The notes beneath the pieces are model-generated. The model ran no database searches, was not told the origin of the DNA, and worked only from the letters and a program-made list of their open reading frames with translations. The position numbers and the translations under genes were made by a program. 5,449 bases of DNA, taken from positions 1-5,449 of the forward strand of contig CAIQEX010000652.1 in assembly GCA_903870955.1 (NCBI GenBank). The letters are read 5' to 3'. The DNA is from an uncultured beta proteobacterium (GTDB lineage Bacteria > Pseudomonadota > Gammaproteobacteria > Burkholderiales > Burkholderiaceae_C). Numbering within the stretch: the first letter of the stretch is position 1; each line of letters begins with the position of its first letter. This document shows positions 1 through 5,449 of the stretch, piece after piece.

Positions 1-1
1 G

Positions 2-406
2 GGAACAGAATTGCCTTACCAGGTTGCGTCATCCAGCGGTGCCACCAGTATCCAGTTCCGCAAAGCTAACTTGAAGTTGGAAGTGACTCCGCAGATCACA
101 CCTGAAGGCAGCATTATTTTGACCCTGGATGTCAACAAAGACACCGTAGGTCAGCTGACACCGGGTGGCTACGCCATCGACACCAAGCACATTCAGACCC
201 AGGCGCTAATTGAAAACGGCGGCACCATCGTCATCGGCGGTATCTTTACGGAAGATTCTTCTGACGGCGTCGATAAAGTACCGTTCTTTGGCGACTTGCC
301 AATCGTGGGCAATCTATTCAAAAGAACGACAAAGACTTCGAACAAGAAAGAAATGCTGGTGTTTATTACTCCCAGGGTATTGGCTGACCGCAGTTCGTCA
401 AACTAA
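2..406 (+). CDS. pilQ: Type IV pilus secretin PilQ, C-terminal part (5' end outside window)
   Basis: This is the last 134 codons of PilQ, the outer-membrane secretin ring through which the type IV pilus is extruded and retracted. The frame is open from base 2, where the first full codon is GGA, and ends at TAA 404-406. The visible part is the C-terminal half of the secretin (GspD/PilQ) beta-barrel domain. It shows the stretches VTPQITPEG and LDVNKDTVG, a glycine-rich NGGTIVIGGIF segment, and the secretin signature VPFFGDLPIVGNLFK followed by KKEMLVFITPRVL, all at the positions expected near the end of PilQ. No start lies in the window; the TTG at 11 is internal. Being followed by aroK, aroB and dgt matches the usual pilMNOPQ-aroKB order of beta- and gammaproteobacteria, which supports PilQ over a type II secretion GspD. 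The gene looks intact at its 3' end. Confidence 0.96.
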   Translation, partial: GTELPYQVASSSGATSIQFRKANLKLEVTPQITPEGSIILTLDVNKDTVGQLTPGGYAIDTKHIQTQALIENGGTIVIGGIFTEDSSDGVDKVPFFGDLPIVGNLFKRTTKTSNKKEMLVFITPRVLADRSSSN

Positions 407-412
407 TTTTTT
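380..412 (+). terminator. Possible weak terminator or attenuator at the end of pilQ
   Basis: An imperfect hairpin spans 380-401. The outer stem TTGGC/GTCAA contains one G-T pair. A T/C mismatch follows, then an inner stem GAC/GTT and the four-base loop CGCA. It is followed after five bases by a run of six T (407-412). The stem is short and AT-containing, and the T run does not directly abut it, so at most partial termination is inferred between pilQ and the lipoprotein gene. Confidence 0.22.
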
Positions 413-423
413 ATCGAATGAAC

Positions 424-427
424 AGGG
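424..427 (+). promoter_or_regulatory. Ribosome binding site deciding the lipoprotein start
   Basis: AGGG at 424-427 lies eight bases before the ATG at 436. The earlier in-frame ATG at 418 has only an AT-rich stretch upstream with no purine-rich site. The 436 start also gives a clean signal peptide (Lys5, then a hydrophobic core), so this site fixes the start at 436. Confidence 0.6.
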
Positions 428-435
428 CAGTAAAG

Positions 436-492
436 ATGTCATTATTTAAAACAATTTCAAGTCTGCTGCTAGTTGCAGTGTTGACTGCTTGT
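436..492 (+). other. Lipoprotein signal peptide and lipobox
   Basis: The segment encodes residues 1-19. A short n-region with Lys5 is followed by the hydrophobic core SSLLLVAVL and the lipobox L-T-A-C. Signal peptidase II would cleave before Cys19, which is followed by five glycines, a pattern common in Ig-like lipoproteins of Burkholderiales. Confidence 0.88.
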
Positions 493-2415
493 GGTGGTGG
501 GGGTGGAGATGGTAGCAAGCCCACAGCTTCAACTACGACGACTACAACCAGTACAACGTCCGCAGTTGCCAGCATATTGCTGACAGCGCCTAGTCCAGCG
601 ACTTTAAACGCTGATGCAAGTTCTTCACTTACTTTCACTGTGCGTGCTTTGGATTCGTCGAGCGCATTGGTTAAAGGTGCGACGATTGCTCTGACTACGA
701 CATCAAATACGATTTTGAGTGCTTCGTCTGTTGTTACAGATGCAACCACTGGCTTGGCGACTGTGTCGCTTACTGCAAACTCTTCTGATCAAGTTACCCG
801 AGTTGCGACGGTCACAGCAAGTTGTTCTTCTTGTTTGGCGGCAGCTTCTTCGGTGCCAGTGCAAGTCAATGGTGCGACGCTTACCGTTGCTAGTTCAGGT
901 GGAAGTGCTTTGACTGCTGGTGGCAATACGATTACCTTGAGTGCCACCGTGAAAGATGCGAGTGGCGCCGTCTTGGCGGGTGTGCCTGTTACTTTTGCTT
1001 CGACGGATGCATTGGTATTGGGATTGAGCTCTTTGAGCGGCAGTACGAATACCTCTGGAGTGGTGTCTACCGTGGTTTCTGGATTAACTGCTGGTAGTGC
1101 TAGCGTTAACGTTTCTGTGCTCGGCAATGCGAAGGCTTTGGCATTTACTGTCACCGCGCCAGTTGGAACGCTAGTCATTACTTCGCCGGCCAACAATTCT
1201 GTCATGGTGACCAACCTGGCTCAGACTATTTCAGTGTCAGCTCCGGGAGCTGGAAAAATTAATTTCTCCAGCACGTTGGGTACCTTCAGCTTAGCTTCAG
1301 TCAATGCTAGTTCCGGATCATCTGACCTTACGTCGACGCAGGCGGGCAGTGCGACAGTCACTGTCTTTGATGATCAAAATAGGACCGCCTCAATCGTACT
1401 TAAGGTTTCACCACCAGTTTCAGCCGCGAATAAAGTGATATTGAGTGCGAGTCGGTCAACGGTAGGGTTGGCAACTTCAACGAATGTTCCGACATTGCGT
1501 TTGACCGCTCGAGCCTTGTATTCTGTTGGCTCCAGTGACCAAGGCGTAGCCAATGTTCCAATTTTATTTAGCATGGTTGGTGGTCCGGGTGCGGGTGAAT
1601 ACTTGACACCCGCGTATCAATTGACCGATGGTTCTGGTTTCGCGTATGCCGATTTTTATGCTGGAAATTCCGCATCAAATCAAAATGGCATTTCTGTTTC
1701 TGCAAAGATACAAGGAACCGCAATACAAACTGGCACTCCTCCTTCCAGCAATTCTGCGCTGTTGACCGTTGGCGGACAGGCGCTGTCAGTAGCATTTGGT
1801 GCAGCTTCTGTACTGAGAGAGTCTATTGATAAAACTTTGTACATTCAGGACTATTCAGTTCAGGTAACCGATGCCAACAATAATCCCGTGCCAAACGCAG
1901 TGGTAACTCTGCGCGTACGTCCTGTTGCCTTTAGTTTAGGTGGTGGTTGCACCATAACCAAGGATGCTTTTGTTCCGACTGCCAACGCAACGTATTGCTC
2001 TGAGGATGCAAATGGCAACGGTTCTTTGGATGCAGGTGAGGACGGTGTGAGAATATTAACTTCACCTTCAACAGCCGGTCAATGTGCTATTGGTACCCCA
2101 ATTGCCGCGGGTACCAGTGATACCTTGCTTACACCGCAGAACTCCGTTGCAGGTTCAGTGCCATCCACCGTGACGACATCCGACGGCAATTTACTGACCC
2201 CGGATGGAACTGCAAAAATGCCATCGGGTACAGCGCAGTTCAGCTTGACGTATCTGAAGGCGTCAGCCATATGGGTCGTTGATCAGCTCAGCGCAACCGT
2301 GTCAGTGAACGGCACTGAGTCTGGGGCTTCAACCATATTCCAGCTCGCACCAAGCGAAGTGGATGTCAAGTTGCCTGATATATGCCACATACCCAATTCA
2401 CCGTTCGCCAGATGA
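436..2415 (+). CDS. Large Ig-like (Big_1-type) outer-membrane lipoprotein
   Basis: This is a 659-residue protein of unknown specific function. Residues 1-18 are a lipoprotein signal peptide with lipobox LTAC and lipidated Cys19. The next residue is Gly, not Asp, which favours Lol transport to the outer membrane. Residues 20-42 are a low-complexity linker (five Gly, then six Thr at 33-38). The rest is Ser/Thr/Ala/Val-rich with alternating hydrophobics, and I divide it by eye into Ig-like domains at about 43-146, 147-240, 244-327, 328-445 and 448 onward. Big_1-like phrases recur, such as VKDASGAVLAGVPVTF, LTDGSGFAYADFYAG and VTDANNNPVPNAVVTL. Residues 524-535 form an EF-hand-like loop. Apart from Cys19 there are six cysteines (130, 133, 505, 521, 550, 650), which could form disulfides. 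Related Big_1 proteins (invasin/intimin group) act in adhesion or as structural spacers; any link to pili is inferred only from position after pilQ. The gene looks AT-richer than aroB. ATG 418 is the alternative start. Confidence 0.88.
   Translation: MSLFKTISSLLLVAVLTACGGGGGDGSKPTASTTTTTTSTTSAVASILLTAPSPATLNADASSSLTFTVRALDSSSALVKGATIALTTTSNTILSASSVVTDATTGLATVSLTANSSDQVTRVATVTASCSSCLAAASSVPVQVNGATLTVASSGGSALTAGGNTITLSATVKDASGAVLAGVPVTFASTDALVLGLSSLSGSTNTSGVVSTVVSGLTAGSASVNVSVLGNAKALAFTVTAPVGTLVITSPANNSVMVTNLAQTISVSAPGAGKINFSSTLGTFSLASVNASSGSSDLTSTQAGSATVTVFDDQNRTASIVLKVSPPVSAANKVILSASRSTVGLATSTNVPTLRLTARALYSVGSSDQGVANVPILFSMVGGPGAGEYLTPAYQLTDGSGFAYADFYAGNSASNQNGISVSAKIQGTAIQTGTPPSSNSALLTVGGQALSVAFGAASVLRESIDKTLYIQDYSVQVTDANNNPVPNAVVTLRVRPVAFSLGGGCTITKDAFVPTANATYCSEDANGNGSLDAGEDGVRILTSPSTAGQCAIGTPIAAGTSDTLLTPQNSVAGSVPSTVTTSDGNLLTPDGTAKMPSGTAQFSLTYLKASAIWVVDQLSATVSVNGTESGASTIFQLAPSEVDVKLPDICHIPNSPFAR
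2005..2040 (+). other. EF-hand-like calcium-binding loop in the lipoprotein
   Basis: Codons for residues 524-535 read DANGNGSLDAGE. Calcium-ligand positions 1, 3, 5, 7, 9 and 12 are D, N, N, S, D and E. Position 6 is Gly and position 8 is the hydrophobic Leu, so the loop fits the canonical 12-residue EF-hand pattern. Flanking helices typical of a full EF-hand are not evident, so a dockerin-like or isolated calcium loop in a beta-rich protein is more likely. Cysteines at 521 and 550 flank it. Confidence 0.55.
2091..2116 (+). repeat. Perfect 8-bp inverted repeat inside the lipoprotein gene
   Basis: TGGTACCC (2091-2098) is repeated inverted as GGGTACCA (2109-2116) with a 10-base loop. It lies within codons for Gly-Thr-Pro ... 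Gly-Thr-Ser. No T run follows, so it is not a typical terminator, and it may be chance. Confidence 0.4.
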
Positions 2416-2427
2416 TCGGTTCTTAGC

Positions 2428-2949
2428 GTGATCGCATTGGTAGGCCTTCCCGGCTCCGGGAAGACCACCGTCGGGCGGCAACATGCCCCTCGGCTTCAGT
2501 TGCCGGTTGTCGATTCGGATCATGAAATTGAGGTCCGCATTGGCTGCTCTATCCGTGAGTTTTTTGAGCGCGAGGGTGAGGTCCGGTTTCGTGATATCGA
2601 GCAGGAGGTGCTCGACACGCTGACACAGGGCGCATCCAAGGTGTTGTCCACCGGTGGCGGTGCGGTGTTGCGTGAGGCCAACCGGCAGCATCTGCATGAA
2701 CGGGGGCGCACGGTGTATCTCAAATCCACTCCCGAAGAATTATTTCGACGCCTGCGCCACGACTCTAATCGCCCGCTTTTGCAGGTCGCGGACCCGTTGG
2801 CCAAACTGAAAAGTCTCTTTGCCGAGCGTGATCCTTTGTACAAGGAAGTTGCCCACTTTGTACTGGAAACCGGGCGGCCGTCGGTTGCCACTTTGGTCAA
2901 TATGATCATGATGCAACTTGAACTTGCCGGAGTTATCAGCAAGCCTTGA
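2428..2949 (+). CDS. aroK: Shikimate kinase AroK
   Basis: This cytoplasmic enzyme phosphorylates shikimate with ATP to shikimate 3-phosphate, the fifth step of the shikimate pathway. The 173-residue product has the usual family length. Visible motifs are the Walker A loop GLPGSGKT (6-13, Lys12), the shikimate-binding D-S-D (Asp29, Asp31), FRDIE (54-58, with Arg55), the glycine triplet 76-78, the lid Arg115 in NRPLL, and Arg134 in ERDPLY. The start is GTG 2428: an in-frame TGA lies at 2413-2415 and the P-loop begins at residue 6, so no earlier start is possible. No convincing Shine-Dalgarno sequence precedes it. The lipoprotein gene ends 12 bases upstream in the same frame, so translational coupling is likely. 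His19 and Pro21 in the helix after the P-loop are unlike the Leu and Arg I remember as usual there; this does not touch a known catalytic residue. Confidence 0.96.
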   Translation: MIALVGLPGSGKTTVGRQHAPRLQLPVVDSDHEIEVRIGCSIREFFEREGEVRFRDIEQEVLDTLTQGASKVLSTGGGAVLREANRQHLHERGRTVYLKSTPEELFRRLRHDSNRPLLQVADPLAKLKSLFAERDPLYKEVAHFVLETGRPSVATLVNMIMMQLELAGVISKP

Positions 2950-2961
2950 TCGCGGTGGCGA

Positions 2962-2992
2962 AGCCTGGCCCCAAAGGCTCTAAACTTGAGCC
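2962..2992 (+). promoter_or_regulatory. Two mutually exclusive hairpins before aroB
   Basis: In the 43-base aroK-aroB gap, AGCCT (2962-2966) can pair with AGGCT (2975-2979), while GGCTC (2976-2980) can pair with GAGCC (2988-2992), directly before the aroB ATG. The two stems share bases 2976-2979, so only one can form at a time. The second covers the only purine-rich triplet near the start. Each stem is only 5 bp, so a role in aroB translation is speculative. Confidence 0.2.
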
Positions 2993-4102
2993 ATGAGTAA
3001 CACGACCCTCCAAACCGTTGCCATTGATCTGGCAGAACGCAGCTACGACATCCAGATTGGTTCCGGTCTGTTGCAACAGCAGGCGATGTTCGATGGCCTG
3101 CCAAAGGCCAGTACCGTATTGATTGTCAGCAACACCACTGTGGCACCGCTGTATGCAGCCTCCTTGAGGGCCACGTTAAGTCAGCGCTACGCCAAAGTAC
3201 TCACGCTGGAACTGCCGGACGGCGAGGCCCACAAGAACTGGCAAACCCTGAATCTGATTTTTGACGCCTTGCTACAAAACGGTTGCGACCGCAAGACTTT
3301 ATTGGTGGCGCTGGGCGGTGGGGTGGTCGGCGATATGACCGGCTATGCGGCGGCCAGCTTCATGCGCGGAGTTCCGTTTGTGCAAGTGCCCACTACGCTG
3401 CTTTCGCAGGTGGATTCGTCGGTGGGGGGCAAGACCGGCATTAACCATCCGCTGGGTAAGAACATGATTGGCGCGTTCTACCAACCCCTTTTGGTGCTAT
3501 GCGATTTGGCTACCTTGCAGACGTTGCCGCAGCGGGAATTGAGTGCCGGGCTGGCCGAAGTCATCAAGTACGGTCCGATTGCCGATTTGCAGTTCAAGGA
3601 TTGGCTGGAGCTCAACATGGACCGGTTGCTGGCGCGTGACGTGGATGCTTTGGCGCATGCCGTCAAGCGCAGTTGCGAGATCAAGGCCTGGGTGGTGGCG
3701 CAGGATGAGCGCGAGGGTGGGTTGCGCGCCATTCTGAACTTTGGCCATACCTTTGGTCATGCCATCGAGGCCGGAATGGGCTATGGCGCATGGCTGCATG
3801 GCGAGGCCGTGGGCTGTGGCATGGTCATGGCCGCGAGATTGTCCGAGCGTCTTGGCTTGGTGGACGCAGATTTCGTAGCGCGGCTTCAGGCACTCACCGT
3901 TCGAGCCGGTTTGCCGATCATCGGCCCGGTATTGAATGCGCAAGACAATGCCGGTCGCTATCTGGAACTCATGCGGCTGGACAAAAAGTCCGATGCTGGG
4001 GAAATCAAATTTGTGTTGATTGATGGTCCATCCAAGGCGACCGTGCGCGGTGCCCCGGATTCCTTGGTGCGCGACGTTATCGACGCATGTTGCAAAGCCT
4101 GA
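2993..4102 (+). CDS. aroB: 3-dehydroquinate synthase AroB
   Basis: This cytoplasmic NAD- and metal-dependent enzyme converts DAHP to 3-dehydroquinate and phosphate, the second step of the shikimate pathway. At 369 residues it matches the family (E. coli about 362). Visible motifs are the early DGEAHK (76-81), the NAD-binding [11 protein letters not shown] (108-118), [19 protein letters not shown] (133-151) and KNMIG (156-160). The probable metal ligands are Glu189 (in AEVIKYG), His252 (in [11 protein letters not shown]) and His269 (in LHGE). Lys147, Lys192, Asn249 and His256 are the likely active-site residues. ATG 2993 is the only sensible start, because an in-frame TGA sits at 2987-2989, one codon upstream. 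There is no good ribosome site; GAG at 2988 is too close. The gene lies 43 bases after aroK and its stop overlaps the dgt start, which is consistent with one operon. All key residues are present and the gene looks functional. Confidence 0.97.
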   Translation: MSNTTLQTVAIDLAERSYDIQIGSGLLQQQAMFDGLPKASTVLIVSNTTVAPLYAASLRATLSQRYAKVLTLELPDGEAHKNWQTLNLIFDALLQNGCDRKTLLVALGGGVVGDMTGYAAASFMRGVPFVQVPTTLLSQVDSSVGGKTGINHPLGKNMIGAFYQPLLVLCDLATLQTLPQRELSAGLAEVIKYGPIADLQFKDWLELNMDRLLARDVDALAHAVKRSCEIKAWVVAQDEREGGLRAILNFGHTFGHAIEAGMGYGAWLHGEAVGCGMVMAARLSERLGLVDADFVARLQALTVRAGLPIIGPVLNAQDNAGRYLELMRLDKKSDAGEIKFVLIDGPSKATVRGAPDSLVRDVIDACCKA

Positions 4103-5325
4103 TGGTGGATGCCGTGACGCCAGGTCTAGCGTCCTACGCTTGCCACCCATCGCAAACGCGCGGTCGGCGCCTTGCCGAGAGTCCGGCTGCAACACGCACA
4201 GATTTTCAGCGTGACCGCGATCGCATTGTTCACTCCACCGCGTTCAGGCGACTGGTCTACAAGACCCAGGTCTTTTTGAACCATGAAGGCGACTTGTTTC
4301 GCACCCGGTTGACGCACTCCTTGGAGGTGGCGCAATTGGGGCGCAGCATTGCCCGTTCACTGCACCTGAATGAGGATTTGGTCGAGGCCATAGCACTGGC
4401 TCACGATTTGGGGCACACCCCTTTTGGCCATGCCGGTCAGGATGCCCTGCAGGACTGCATGGCCGAATACGGAGGTTTTGAACACAATTTGCAAAGTCTA
4501 CGGGTGGTGGACATGTTGGAAGAGCGGTATCCGCTGTTTGATGGTTTGAACCTGACCTTTGAGACGCGCGAGGGAATTCTCAAACACTGCTCGCGCACCA
4601 ATGCCCGTTTGATTGAGGCGGCTGAACATGTATACCCGGACGGCAAAGGAGGCGTGGCACGCCGCTTTTTGGAAACCAAACAGCCCAGCCTTGAGGCCCA
4701 ACTGTGCAATCTGGCCGACGAGATTGCCTACAACGCTCACGACATCGACGACGGCATACGCTCCGGTCTGATCACGTTGCAACAGATGCAAGCGGTGCCC
4801 TTGTTTAATGACTTTTGCGAAAAAGCCCGACTTGCCCATGCCCATTTATGTGAGCCAGGGCAGGCGCGGCGCTTAATGTACGAGAGCATCCGTTTGATGC
4901 TCAGCGAACAGGTGTTTGACGTGATTGCCGCTACCCAGTCAGCCCTGGATTCTGCCCATCCGCAGTCGGTCGAGGACGTTCGAAGCAGCTTGCCTTTGGT
5001 CAAGTTTGGAGCTGATATGCAGCAACGCTCCGCTGAGCTTAAGCAGTTTTTGTTTGCGCACTTGTATCGGCATCCCCAGGTGGTGCAGACTATGGCGCAA
5101 GCCAAGCAGGTGGTGCGTGAACTGTTCGAAATCTATACGGCTGCGCCGCACGAAATGCAGGCGGGTTATGCGCTGCGTTCCCAGTCGGTTCATGCCGCGA
5201 CCTGGGATGCGGGGCCGCCCTTGCAGCGTAGCGTGGCAGATTACATTGCGGGCATGACCGATCGCTTTGCATGGCGCGAACACCACCGTCTGACCGGGCG
5301 GCGTTTGCTGCCCGTGAATTTGTAA
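4102..5325 (+). CDS. dgt: dGTPase-like HD-domain dNTP triphosphohydrolase
   Basis: This is a 407-residue cytoplasmic enzyme of the Dgt family, which removes triphosphate from dGTP (and in type 2 members from other dNTPs) to give the deoxynucleoside. The N-terminal ASYACHPSQTRGRR and the stretch FQRDRDRIVHSTAFRRL are typical of the proteobacterial Dgt-like subfamily. The HD-domain metal ligands are His72 (in RLTHSLEVAQ), His101-Asp102 (in AHDLGHTPFGHAG) and Asp206 (in LADEIAYNAHDIDD). About residues 285-375 fit the C-terminal HD-associated domain. I chose ATG 4102 because its A is the last base of the aroB stop (TGATG), typical of coupled termination and restart, and because homologues as I remember them begin shortly before ASYACHP. 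ATG 4087 would add five residues and overlap aroB by 16 bases; neither start has a strong ribosome site. The family assignment is firm, but nucleotide preference cannot be read from sequence. Confidence 0.94.
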   Translation: MVDAVTPGLASYACHPSQTRGRRLAESPAATRTDFQRDRDRIVHSTAFRRLVYKTQVFLNHEGDLFRTRLTHSLEVAQLGRSIARSLHLNEDLVEAIALAHDLGHTPFGHAGQDALQDCMAEYGGFEHNLQSLRVVDMLEERYPLFDGLNLTFETREGILKHCSRTNARLIEAAEHVYPDGKGGVARRFLETKQPSLEAQLCNLADEIAYNAHDIDDGIRSGLITLQQMQAVPLFNDFCEKARLAHAHLCEPGQARRLMYESIRLMLSEQVFDVIAATQSALDSAHPQSVEDVRSSLPLVKFGADMQQRSAELKQFLFAHLYRHPQVVQTMAQAKQVVRELFEIYTAAPHEMQAGYALRSQSVHAATWDAGPPLQRSVADYIAGMTDRFAWREHHRLTGRRLLPVNL

Positions 5326-5338
5326 TTGTTTGTTATTG
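5295..5338 (+). terminator. Candidate terminator overlapping the dgt 3' end
   Basis: Bases 5295-5314 form an 8-bp stem (CGGGCGGC with GCTGCCCG, containing one G-T pair) closed by the four-base loop GTTT. A T-rich but interrupted tail (5315-5338) follows. The hairpin lies inside the last codons of dgt and the tail runs over the stop codon into the spacer. The stem is strong and GC-rich, but there is no clean T run, so it could be only a stable 3' mRNA structure or a coding coincidence. Confidence 0.35.
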
Positions 5339-5369
5339 CCGTGTTCAAATACGCGCAAGATAACCGAAC

Positions 5370-5373
5370 GGAG
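5370..5373 (+). promoter_or_regulatory. Ribosome binding site of the last gene
   Basis: GGAG at 5370-5373 lies five bases before the GTG at 5379. It is the clearest Shine-Dalgarno site in the window and supports GTG as the start of the gene that runs off the end. Confidence 0.6.
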
Positions 5374-5378
5374 TGACC

Positions 5379-5449
5379 GTGAGCTTTCTCAATCAACTGA
5401 AGTCTCAGGCAACAGAACTAAAAAGTCAGCAAGCCGTGGTCGCACAAGA
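5379..5449 (+). CDS. Start of a small conserved hypothetical protein (3' end outside window)
   Basis: Only the first 23 codons and two bases are present. The frame starts at GTG 5379 behind a good GGAG site and stays open to the window end. The peptide begins M-S-F-L-N-Q-L-K-S-Q and is polar and Gln/Lys-rich, looking like an amphipathic helix or coiled coil. I recall uncharacterised Burkholderiales proteins that start with a similar MSFLxxLK pattern, but I do not know a function and give none. It lies 53 bases after dgt on the same strand, so it may be the next gene of the operon or have its own promoter; I see no convincing -35/-10 pair in the gap. Confidence 0.6.
   Translation, partial: MSFLNQLKSQATELKSQQAVVAQ

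Noticed and set aside
296..320. Promoter within the pilQ end (TTGCCA ... TATTCA)
   Set aside because: The spacing is about 13 bases, too short for a sigma-70 promoter.
418..435. Earlier ATG start for the lipoprotein at 418
   Set aside because: It has no ribosome site upstream and would add six residues before the signal peptide; ATG 436 has AGGG at good spacing.
498..502. Poly-G phase-variation switch in the lipoprotein gene
   Set aside because: The run is only five G, too short for frequent slipped-strand mispairing.
3497..4195. A long open frame on the minus strand antisense to aroB, and a similar one at 2520-3104 antisense to aroK
   Set aside because: Both lie fully opposite genes with clear catalytic motifs, show no recognisable domain, and are expected from GC-rich codon structure on the opposite strand.
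4102..5325. dgt as an antiphage dGTPase defence gene
   Set aside because: Some dGTPases deplete dNTPs during phage infection, but this copy sits in the conserved pilQ-aroKB-dgt housekeeping cluster with no defence neighbours or mobile-element signs.
5326..5378. Promoter for the gene at 5379
   Set aside because: TTGTTT near 5327 has no good -10 hexamer at standard spacing, only weak AT-rich matches.

Overview
The window reads as a piece of a betaproteobacterial chromosome (order Burkholderiales, most likely Comamonadaceae, perhaps near Rhodoferax; this is judged from remembered protein similarity, not from a search). It carries the end of the well-known type IV pilus / shikimate / dNTPase cluster, pilQ - aroK - aroB - dgt, all on the + strand. 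One extra gene for a large Ig-like lipoprotein sits between pilQ and aroK.

Layout: 2-406 is the C-terminal end of the PilQ secretin, with its 5' part outside the window. 436-2415 is a 659-residue lipoprotein with a lipobox, a Gly/Thr-rich linker, several bacterial Ig-like (Big_1-type) beta-sandwich domains and a C-terminal module with an EF-hand-like calcium loop and several cysteines. 2428-2949 is shikimate kinase (aroK), 2993-4102 is 3-dehydroquinate synthase (aroB), and 4102-5325 is a dGTPase-like HD phosphohydrolase (dgt) whose start overlaps the aroB stop. At 5379 a new conserved small protein begins and runs off the window end. No stretch over 300 bases lacks a gene. The gaps are 29, 12, 43, -1 and 53 bases, so the first five genes look like one transcription unit.

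Function: PilQ is the outer-membrane pore for type IV pili. AroB and AroK catalyse the second and fifth steps of the shikimate pathway to chorismate and aromatic amino acids. Dgt trims dNTP pools. The lipoprotein is predicted to be outer-membrane anchored, and its position just behind pilQ makes a surface or pilus-related role conceivable but unproven.

I found no sign of a new multi-gene system, mobile element, CRISPR array, tRNA or rRNA. The points most worth a second look are the inserted Ig-like lipoprotein with its EF-hand/cysteine module, the weak translation signals of aroK and aroB (including two mutually exclusive hairpins before aroB), and a hairpin inside the 3' end of dgt that may act as the operon terminator.
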